From: Bifidobacteriaceae bacterium
GTDB lineage: Bacteria > Actinomycetota > Actinomycetes > Actinomycetales > WQXJ01
NCBI GenBank assembly: GCA_031278075.1
Contig: JAITLE010000184.1
Location: 1 to 6,869, forward strand
Direction: 5' to 3'
DNA: 6,869 bases
Below, piece after piece: positions 1 to 5,127 of the stretch. The notes under the pieces are model-generated. The model was not told where the DNA came from. It ran no database searches and worked only from the letters and a program-made list of their open reading frames with translations. The translations under genes and the position numbers were made by a program. Each line of letters opens with the position of its first letter. The stretch's first letter is position 1.

Positions 1-94
1 CAACTATGGCCACCGCTGTCGGCGCCGTGACCCGGCGCGCCCAGCCCCGCATCTGGACACCCTGGCCGGCGCCGCCCAAACATCTCCGCTGGTC
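1..94. repeat. Left arm of a perfect 94-bp inverted repeat
   Basis: The reverse complement of 383-476 matches this stretch at every base (begins CAACTATGGCCACCGC, ends CATCTCCGCTGGTC). The match runs to the first base of the window, so the true repeat may be longer. The two arms are separated by 288 bases. Both arms can be read as short open frames beginning MATAVGAVTRR, but the frames run on into unrelated sequence and I do not regard them as genes. Identity this perfect means either recent duplication-inversion or gene conversion. No transposase is visible in the window. Confidence 0.9.
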
Positions 95-130
95 CATGGC
101 GCCACCCTCCCCCAGCCCGGCGGGCCCGCG

Positions 131-225
131 GCCAACACCCGGGCCGCGGCGCGGGGCGCGGAACTCTACACTTCTCGTCTCCGGCGGGAGAAGTGTAGGA
201 ATGGTGACGCCCACCCAGATCGGCG
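131..225 (+). repeat. Direct repeat copy 1 with CTACACTTCTC hairpin
   Basis: This is the first of two direct repeats about 158 bases apart (the other is at 289-383), roughly 80% identical by eye. The core GGAACTCTACACTTCTCG is identical in both. Within this copy, CTACACTTCTC (166-176) is the exact reverse complement of GAGAAGTGTAG (188-198), giving an 11-bp stem with an 11-base loop. No T-run follows on either strand, so it does not look like a standard intrinsic terminator. It could be a repetitive extragenic palindrome or a protein-binding dyad. Confidence 0.8.
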
Positions 226-288
226 TCCACGGGGCCAAAACCAGCGCGAGCCCCTGACCTGCGGACACGCGTCCCGATGGGGTTTCGG

Positions 289-383
289 GTCAAGACGCGG
301 GCCGTGGCGCGGGACTCGGAACTCTACACTTCTCGCTCCTGGCGAGAGCAGTGTAGGAAAGGTGACGCCGGCCCGGTACGGCG
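289..383 (+). repeat. Direct repeat copy 2 with variant hairpin
   Basis: This is the second copy of the repeat at 131-225. Its stem pairs CTACACT (324-330) with AGTGTAG (350-356), and TCTCGC (331-336) with GCGAGA (342-347). A two-base bulge (348-349) sits between the two parts. The loop-proximal bases differ from copy 1, yet a stem is still possible: CTCGC/GCGAG replaces the equivalent pairing in copy 1. That suggests selection for the fold rather than the primary sequence. The copy ends exactly where the right inverted-repeat arm begins. Confidence 0.8.
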
Positions 384-476
384 ACCAGCGGAGATGTTTG
401 GGCGGCGCCGGCCAGGGTGTCCAGATGCGGGGCTGGGCGCGCCGGGTCACGGCGCCGACAGCGGTGGCCATAGTTG
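383..476. repeat. Right arm of the 94-bp inverted repeat
   Basis: Perfect reverse complement of 1-94. It ends 11 bases from the stop codon of the isomerase gene, so the element fills the region immediately 3' of that gene. Any transcript reading through the isomerase gene would run into the arm and the two hairpins, and the two arms could pair with each other in a long RNA. Confidence 0.9.
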
Positions 477-487
477 GCGGAGCGGGA

Positions 488-1354
488 TCAGGCCTGTGGG
501 GCGAGGGAGCGCAGGTACGCGACGGACGCTTTGACGTCTAGCAAGTGGCCGTCGCCCTGGGGTTCTTCCGGCAGGATCGTGTCCTGCTCCATCACGTAAT
601 ACCCGTCGAAGCCGGCGGCGTCGAGAGCTTCGACGATGGCTTGGAAGTCGACATCGCCCTGGCCCAAGGCGGTATAGAGGCCCTGGGCCACCGCCGCCTG
701 GTAGCTGAGCTCCCCGGCTTGGACGCGCCGCGCGAGAGCCGCGTCCACGTCCTTGGCGTGGACGTGGACCACGCGGTCGCCGTGCGCCTGAGCTATCGCG
801 ACCGGGTCGGCGCCGCCGATCATGAGGTGGCCGGTGTCGAGGCAGAGCGGGATCGAGGAGCCGGCGAGGACGCGCTGGACATCTTCGGCGGTCTCGACCA
901 TGGTGCCGACGTGTGGGTGAAGGCAGGCGCGGACCCCGCGGCTCCAGGCCAGGGCGGCCAGGTTGTCGAGGTTGGCGAACATCGCCTGCCAGCCTTCTTC
1001 GGTGAGTTCGGGGCGCGAGTCGTAGCCGTCTTGGCCGGAGTTGGCCGAGAGCACCAGCACATCGCCGCCCGCGGCGACGAACGCGTCGAGGGCTTGGTCC
1101 ACTTCAGGGGCTGGATCGTGGGTCGGATCATGCAGCACCACCGGGACGAACCCGCCGACCGCCTTGAGGCCGTGGCGGCGGAGCGTCGCCGCCTTGTCTT
1201 CGGCGGATTCGGGCAGGAACCCGTCGGGCCCGAACTCCGTGGCCTCGACGCCGACGTGGGCCATCTCGGCGAGAACCCGTTCGGGGGCCATCTGGTGTCC
1301 CCAACCGGGGACTTCGCAAACTCCCCATGAGATGGGTGCGGCGGCGATCTTCAA
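488..1354 (-). CDS. IolE/IolI-like inosose dehydratase/isomerase (TIM barrel)
   Basis: Predicted 288-residue cytoplasmic enzyme of the xylose-isomerase-like TIM-barrel family (AP_endonuc_2 type). Family members of this kind act on 2-keto-myo-inositol (dehydration by IolE, isomerisation by IolI) or on related keto-sugars. Visible features in order: strand 1 with APISWGVCE (6-14), HPHVGTMVE (146-154), LDTGHL (172-177), HVHAKDVD (197-204), a Q-G-L-Y-x-x-L-G-x-G-D-V-D segment (224-236) and YYVMEQD (252-258). Glu154, Asp173, His199 and Glu256 fit the usual divalent-metal ligands. The start is TTG: the frame stays open to 1630, but the conserved strand begins right after this TTG, which has AAGGAG seven bases upstream. 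The upstream extension is low-complexity Gly/Pro/Arg sequence that crosses a G-run repeat. No other inositol gene is visible, so the exact reaction is uncertain; the family assignment is firm. Confidence 0.9.
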   Translation of the reverse strand: MKIAAAPISWGVCEVPGWGHQMAPERVLAEMAHVGVEATEFGPDGFLPESAEDKAATLRRHGLKAVGGFVPVVLHDPTHDPAPEVDQALDAFVAAGGDVLVLSANSGQDGYDSRPELTEEGWQAMFANLDNLAALAWSRGVRACLHPHVGTMVETAEDVQRVLAGSSIPLCLDTGHLMIGGADPVAIAQAHGDRVVHVHAKDVDAALARRVQAGELSYQAAVAQGLYTALGQGDVDFQAIVEALDAAGFDGYYVMEQDTILPEEPQGDGHLLDVKASVAYLRSLAPQA

Positions 1355-1361
1355 GGGTGCG

Positions 1362-1367
1362 CTCCTT
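1362..1367 (-). promoter_or_regulatory. Shine-Dalgarno AAGGAG fixing the TTG start
   Basis: On the minus strand AAGGAG lies seven bases before TTG at 1354-1352. This is close to ideal spacing and sets the isomerase start about 92 codons inside the longest open frame. Confidence 0.8.
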
Positions 1368-1435
1368 CGCAAACTCGGTGCGGTGGACCCCTCGAGCGCG
1401 ACGCCTAGCGGTCGGCGCTCCGCCCTCGAAGGTGA

Positions 1436-1447
1436 ATGTCCGGACAT
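1436..1447. promoter_or_regulatory. 12-bp palindrome, candidate operator of the isomerase gene
   Basis: ATGTCCGGACAT is a perfect palindrome. It overlaps the last two bases of a likely extended -10 on the minus strand and covers the expected transcription start, a classic repressor position. Dyads of this length and base make-up are typical of dimeric GntR- or LacI-type regulators of sugar catabolism. That assignment is inference; no regulator gene is in the window. Confidence 0.5.
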
Positions 1448-1454
1448 CCTAGCA
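1446..1454 (-). promoter_or_regulatory. Possible extended -10 promoter for the isomerase gene
   Basis: Read on the minus strand this is TGCTAGGAT: an extended TGn motif followed by TAGGAT, matching TATAAT at four of six positions. No good -35 is seen 16-18 bases upstream, which is tolerable for extended -10 promoters. It would give a leader of about 85 bases before the TTG start. Confidence 0.35.
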
Positions 1455-1475
1455 TCTCGGCGGGGTCCGCGCCGG

Positions 1476-1539
1476 CCCAACCCCAGCCCAACCCAACCCA
1501 GCCCAACCCAACCCAGCTGAATCCGGCCCGGCCCAGCCC
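1476..1539 (-). repeat. GGGTT/GGGCT tract with G-quadruplex potential
   Basis: On the minus strand there are eight consecutive runs of three or four G separated by TT or CT (1514 to 1476), then three more runs at 1539-1527. On the plus strand the core is two perfect copies of a 15-bp unit, AGCCCAACCCAACCC (1485-1499 and 1500-1514). Two-base loops between GGG runs favour parallel G-quadruplexes. The tract lies 25-60 bases upstream of the likely isomerase -10. The G-rich strand is the non-template strand for that gene. Confidence 0.75.
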
Positions 1540-1559
1540 AACCAGGCCTTGAATCCGTG

Positions 1560-1567
1560 GATTGGTC
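1560..1567. repeat. Left target-site duplication GATTGGTC
   Basis: This 8-bp sequence is repeated exactly and in the same orientation at 1772-1779. The two copies immediately bracket the terminal inverted repeats of the element at 1568-1771. Confidence 0.75.
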
Positions 1568-1771
1568 AAGGGCTATCCAGATCACTGCCCAAAACTGCAT
1601 GTGACCTGCGTCTCTGTACTTCACCGTCACGCCAGTTCACTTGTGGAGGCTTTGTGCAGATAACCGCTGGTCACCCGCGTTTGACCAGGGGAAACGCGTA
1701 CGTGATCGGGTCTGGCGCACCGCGCTGAGCGAGCGAAGCGATCGGGCTTGGCAGTCATCTGGATAGCCCTT
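1568..1771. mobile_element. 204-bp MITE-like non-autonomous insertion
   Basis: The ends are 22-bp terminal inverted repeats (1568-1589 and 1750-1771), beginning AAGGGCTATCCAGAT, with one mismatch at position 16. They are flanked by an 8-bp direct duplication, GATTGGTC. Terminal repeats of this length with an 8-bp duplication are the signature of DDE transposition. The interior (1590-1749) has no plausible gene, so the element would need a transposase supplied elsewhere. Inside are two overlapping hairpins, CTGGTCA/TGACCAG (1667-1688) and CGCGTTT/AAACGCG (1676-1698), which share bases and cannot form together. The transposase family cannot be fixed from the ends alone; families with 8-bp duplications include ISAs1, IS256, ISL3 and IS6. 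Joining the flanks gives a simple empty site, supporting insertion into an older divergent promoter region. Confidence 0.75.
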
Positions 1772-1779
1772 GATTGGTC
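1772..1779. repeat. Right target-site duplication GATTGGTC
   Basis: Exact copy of 1560-1567, directly after the right terminal repeat. An inverted copy, CGACCAATC, sits at 1810-1818, so this octamer may also have been a pre-existing half-site in the original promoter region. Confidence 0.7.
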
Positions 1780-1792
1780 GGATACCGTATCC
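1780..1792. promoter_or_regulatory. 13-bp dyad GGATACCGTATCC, candidate operator
   Basis: Two perfect 6-bp arms flank a single central C. The site lies between a weak -35-like TTGGTC (1774-1779) and a weak -10-like TAAATT (1799-1804; 19-base spacing, so poor as a promoter). It also lies inside a wider inverted pair, GATTGGTCG (1772-1780) and CGACCAATC (1810-1818). This fits a repressor or activator site for the surface-protein gene, but the promoter itself is not convincing. Confidence 0.35.
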
Positions 1793-1818
1793 GGCTGGTA
1801 AATTGCCTACGACCAATC

Positions 1819-1893
1819 AGTTCCGCCCGCCCTCCAGGGGAACTCGACGGGAAAGCCGTTGCGCTGGGCGCGACCGACCAGGTAGCCGCGTCG
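1819..1893 (+). other. Potentially structured leader of the surface-protein gene
   Basis: Two adjoining foldable units can be drawn by hand. AGTTCC (1819-1824) pairs with GGAACT (1839-1844). Immediately after, CGACG (1845-1849) pairs with CGTCG (1889-1893), enclosing an internal hairpin GTTGCGC/GCGCGAC (1858-1874, one G-T pair). The unpaired strands read GGAAAGCC and CGACCAGGTAGCCG. The order AAAGCC, hairpin, AGGTAGC resembles part of the c-di-GMP-I riboswitch core, but the expected GGCAAACC and GGGTTRCC partners are not present. I do not call it a riboswitch. High GC makes chance pairing common. Confidence 0.25.
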
Positions 1894-2001
1894 TCGGCAG
1901 TGGAGGCGACTTAGGACTGCCCGGCGCCAGGAAGCGACCCACCAGCAGCTATTTCGCTTGCCCAGGCGCGGTGGGCCCGTGGGCTGGCGTACGCCAGCGG
2001 A

Positions 2002-5000
2002 ATGGGAGCCGGGCAAGTGAGGGCTTTGCGACCGGGAACGGCAAGACGGCGCGACGTAGGCGCCGCCAAGACGATGGCGTTGGCCGCTGTGGCGGTGCTT
2101 GGGCTGGTGGGGGTGGTGGTCGCAGCCGTTCCGGAAGCCCGCAGCCAGGTGCCCGCGCCCGGCCCCGGCGAGGCGGTGATCGTGGTCAGCGTGGCCGCCG
2201 AGCGGGACCTCGCCACAGGCGCCACCAAGCCGCTCGCGGGCCTGACGCTGCAACTCTTCGATGGAGCGGGCAGCGCCCCCGGCGCCGCGGTCACCCAGAC
2301 CTGGGGCAAATGCGTCTCCGACGCAGACGGCGACTGCGCCTTCACGGTCCCGGACACAGGCGTCGGCGGAGCGAACCGCGACCGGCGCTTCTGGATCCAA
2401 CAGGTCGACGCGTCCCCCGCAGGCTATTTCGCTGTCGAGAAGCTGGTGACCAGCGCCGATGGGAACACCTTCCAAGAGACCGCCTATGCGTCTCGCACCG
2501 GCACGCAACTGCGGGCCGGCGAGACCTACCTGTCGGTGACCGGTTTCATGTCCGAGGCGACGGGCGTCCACCGGTCCTCCGGCGTTTGGCCGGCGGCGCT
2601 GGACAACCCGGCCTTCCCCACGAAATGCGGTTTGAACGCGGCCCTGGTGTTGGACCTGTCGTGGTCCGTGCAAGAATCCGGTTCACAGGACACCCTGAAG
2701 AGCGCAGCGAAGGCGCTGGTCGACGCCCTGGCCGGGACGCCATCCCAGGTCGCGCTGTTCACCTTCGGGTCGCGCGCCCCGGCCCCGGACGACCCGACGG
2801 GTAGCGAGAACAACATCAACCGGCCCTTGACGCCGGTCTCCACCGATTTGGGCGCCACCACGGTGAAGAACTGGATCGATGGCATCAAGGTTCCTGACCC
2901 GCCTCATCAAGCCACGAACTGGGATCGCGGCCTGCTGCAGGTCGCCCAAGCTGAGGGCGCCTTCGACGTGGTGATCGTGGTCACTGACGGCAACCCGACC
3001 CGGTACGGCGCGGCCGCGCTCGGCACCGGAATCACCACGCGGTTCATCGAGATGGAGAACTCGATCTTCTCGGCCAACACCATCAAAGCCGCCAAGGGCG
3101 CGCGCGTCATCGCGGTCGGCGTGGGCGATGGCGTGAGCGGCCAAGGCGACAACCTCGCCGCGATCTCTGGGCCGGTCACCGGCAATTCGGACGCCCGGCT
3201 GAACGACTATTACCAGGCCCATTGGGATGAGGCCTCGGAGGTTCTCAAGGGCGTGGCGATCGCGGGCTGCTCCGGCTCGGTGACGGTCGTCAAAGAGATC
3301 GTCCCGACAAGCAACACCGCCGGCGACGTGACGGGCAGCCAGCCGGCAGGTGGCTGGACGTTCGGGATCAGCTCAGATGAGGCGAACATCGACCCAGGAC
3401 AGTTCGTCACCGCTCCGGGCACCGGCGCGGGCGCCGCGAGTTTCACACTCAACCCCGGGGTCTTCACCGCTCCGATAGAGGTCCACGAATTAGCGCAGAC
3501 GGACTACAAGCACTATCCGGTCGCCGTCAACGGAACGCCGCAAAACGCGGTCTGTGTCAATCTCGCCACCGACCCGCCCACGGCCGTCACGGTGACCGAC
3601 CAAACAATCGACGGAGCGTTCTACGTCACCGCCGGCCCCACGGACGCCATCTCTTGCCGGGTGTACAACCAGCCGATCACCAAACAGCCGGCGTCCATCC
3701 AGGTGGCGAAGCAGTGGCTGGTGCGCGGCGTCGACAGCCAAGGCGTGGTCATCCAGGGCTCGGATCAGGTGTTCACCGCGCCGAACCAGCCAAGTGGCTT
3801 CGCGGCCGGCTTGACGGCGCAATTGACACCGGCTGACGCAGGCCCCGTCTATGAGATGTCGCCGATGACGTGGGGCACGGTCTACTCCGGAGCTCTGGCC
3901 GGGTACACCGCCAGATTTGTTGAGAATGATCCGATCTGGCCGAGCGGCTGCGCCTTGGTCGCGGCCGAGGTGACGGGCCAGCCAGACGGCGCCGGCGGCA
4001 TGGAGATCCTCGACCCGCCGCTGTCGCTGGTTGGGGGCGCCCCGTACAGCTTTGCCCTGGTGGAGGGACTCAATCAATTCGAGATCAGGAACACCGTCCA
4101 GTGCCGCTCTCAGCTGTTGCTGTACAAGGTGTTGGACGCGGTGGGGACCGCGCCCCCCTCGACGGACTGGCTCCTGACGGCCACTCCGGTGACGCCTGAT
4201 GATTCCGGCGTGACCCCGCTGCCCGCGTTCTCGGGCCGCTACGACGACTCCGACGCCGCCAGCGCGGTGACCGGCGACGTCACACCCGGTGTGGAATACG
4301 TGATGGCTGAATCGGAAGGCCACCCGGAATACCTCCAGTACGTCATCGCTCCCCAGCAGGGTGAGTCGATGGCCGTCGGATCCAGCGGCTCGTGGCTCTG
4401 CGAGCTAGACGACGGGACCGGGTCGATCTTCACCGACCCGAGCAAGTTCATGCCGGAAGGGATGTTCGGGTCTGTCGCGGTGCCGTTCGGCAGCCGTGTG
4501 CACTGCTTCGCGGTCAACGGGACCGCGGCGCTCAACGTGACCAAGGTGGTCGATGGCGGCGAGGCCGTCCCAGCCGATTGGACCTTCAGCGCTGTGCCCC
4601 AGGGCGCCGTCCCCGAGGGCCTCGACGCTATAACCAACCTGGCCCAAGCCACAGCCACAGCGATCCGCCCGGGCCAGACGTACCGCATCAGCGAGAACTC
4701 GGGGGGCCCAGCCGACTATTCGGTCTCGGCCGTGAGTTGCGCTTGGGATGATCCCGACGGGACGCGCCATGAGGAGGCCTTCACTTCCGCAGTGGCCGAG
4801 ATCGCCGTGGCCATCGGGGGCGCCGCAGACTGCGCGTTCACGAACAGTTACGAGGCGCCGACGGACCCGCCGACCGTCCCGGCTCCGACGGACCCGCCGA
4901 CCAGCGTGTCTCCGAGTGGCCCCGCCACTGACCCGTCTGCCAGCCACGGGCCGCCCAGCGCGACCGCACCCAGCGACTCTCAGCCAGGAGGGACTTCGAC

Positions 5001-5127
5001 CGGCGGCGGTGGCGGCGCGATGCCCGTCACTGGCGCAGGCTCGTTGGGGCTCGTGACACTCGCGGCCCTGCTCGCCTTGGCTGCGGGCGCCGCCCTGGTC
5101 GGGGCGCGTCGACTCGGGAGGCGTTAG
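2002..5127 (+). CDS. Secreted VWA/SpaA-like surface protein with sortase signal
   Basis: Predicted 1041-residue wall-anchored adhesin or pilus-tip-like protein. Order: basic N-region and hydrophobic core (about 25-43, likely cleavage after ARS at 48); N-terminal beta-rich domain (about 50-212); VWA domain with a complete MIDAS (DLSWS 218-222, Thr305, TDG 328-330) to about 420; four prealbumin-fold stalk domains (about 424-562, 564-701, 702-842, 843-950); a Pro/Ser/Thr/Gly-rich wall spacer (951-1006) with a repeated PTDPPT; then MPVTG (1007-1011), a hydrophobic stretch and RRLGRR. Stalk domains show isopeptide-type triads: Lys431/Glu496/Asn556, Lys709/Glu770/Asn839 and Lys848/Glu898/Asn948. 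The second domain has Lys570 and Asn697, but Pro621 where Glu is expected. Numbering is from ATG 2002. GTG 2017 has a better ribosome site (GGGAG, 8-base spacing) and may be the real start. No sortase or pilin gene is adjacent. The ligand is unknown. Confidence 0.93.
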   Translation: MGAGQVRALRPGTARRRDVGAAKTMALAAVAVLGLVGVVVAAVPEARSQVPAPGPGEAVIVVSVAAERDLATGATKPLAGLTLQLFDGAGSAPGAAVTQTWGKCVSDADGDCAFTVPDTGVGGANRDRRFWIQQVDASPAGYFAVEKLVTSADGNTFQETAYASRTGTQLRAGETYLSVTGFMSEATGVHRSSGVWPAALDNPAFPTKCGLNAALVLDLSWSVQESGSQDTLKSAAKALVDALAGTPSQVALFTFGSRAPAPDDPTGSENNINRPLTPVSTDLGATTVKNWIDGIKVPDPPHQATNWDRGLLQVAQAEGAFDVVIVVTDGNPTRYGAAALGTGITTRFIEMENSIFSANTIKAAKGARVIAVGVGDGVSGQGDNLAAISGPVTGNSDARLNDYYQAHWDEASEVLKGVAIAGCSGSVTVVKEIVPTSNTAGDVTGSQPAGGWTFGISSDEANIDPGQFVTAPGTGAGAASFTLNPGVFTAPIEVHELAQTDYKHYPVAVNGTPQNAVCVNLATDPPTAVTVTDQTIDGAFYVTAGPTDAISCRVYNQPITKQPASIQVAKQWLVRGVDSQGVVIQGSDQVFTAPNQPSGFAAGLTAQLTPADAGPVYEMSPMTWGTVYSGALAGYTARFVENDPIWPSGCALVAAEVTGQPDGAGGMEILDPPLSLVGGAPYSFALVEGLNQFEIRNTVQCRSQLLLYKVLDAVGTAPPSTDWLLTATPVTPDDSGVTPLPAFSGRYDDSDAASAVTGDVTPGVEYVMAESEGHPEYLQYVIAPQQGESMAVGSSGSWLCELDDGTGSIFTDPSKFMPEGMFGSVAVPFGSRVHCFAVNGTAALNVTKVVDGGEAVPADWTFSAVPQGAVPEGLDAITNLAQATATAIRPGQTYRISENSGGPADYSVSAVSCAWDDPDGTRHEEAFTSAVAEIAVAIGGAADCAFTNSYEAPTDPPTVPAPTDPPTSVSPSGPATDPSASHGPPSATAPSDSQPGGTSTGGGGGAMPVTGAGSLGLVTLAALLALAAGAALVGARRLGRR
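2004..2008 (+). promoter_or_regulatory. GGGAG ribosome site favouring an alternative GTG start
   Basis: GGGAG lies eight bases before the in-frame GTG at 2017-2019. ATG at 2002 has only a weak AGCGGA directly before it. Starting at GTG would remove five residues and leave the signal peptide intact. Confidence 0.4.

Noticed and set aside
166..356. The two CTACACTTCTC hairpins as intrinsic terminators of the isomerase gene
   Set aside because: Neither stem is followed by a T-run on the relevant strand, and both lie more than 130 bases past the stop codon.
6..471. Short open frames on both strands beginning MATAVGAVTRR
   Set aside because: They are the two arms of the same inverted repeat read in mirror image; they run into unrelated sequence, lack ribosome sites and have no recognisable domain.
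1..476. CRISPR array
   Set aside because: Only two diverged repeats with one long spacer, no short regular repeat-spacer pattern and no cas gene.
545..1330. 261-codon open frame on the plus strand
   Set aside because: It is antisense to the isomerase gene, whose motifs are clear; such mirror frames are common at high GC.
1774..1804. TTGGTC and TAAATT as a sigma-70-type promoter for the surface-protein gene
   Set aside because: The spacing is 19 bases and both hexamers match poorly, so it is mentioned only as context for the dyad.
1807..2673. 288-codon minus-strand frame opposite the surface-protein gene
   Set aside because: Shadow of the plus-strand gene; no family features, and the opposite strand has a signal peptide and MIDAS motifs.
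1770..2804. 344-codon plus-strand frame
   Set aside because: It starts at the edge of the insertion, is very rich in Arg and Gly, and overlaps the surface-protein gene in another frame; no domain is recognisable.
3490..4323. 277-codon minus-strand frame opposite the stalk domains
   Set aside because: Arg/His-rich composition without motifs; shadow of the stalk-encoding region.
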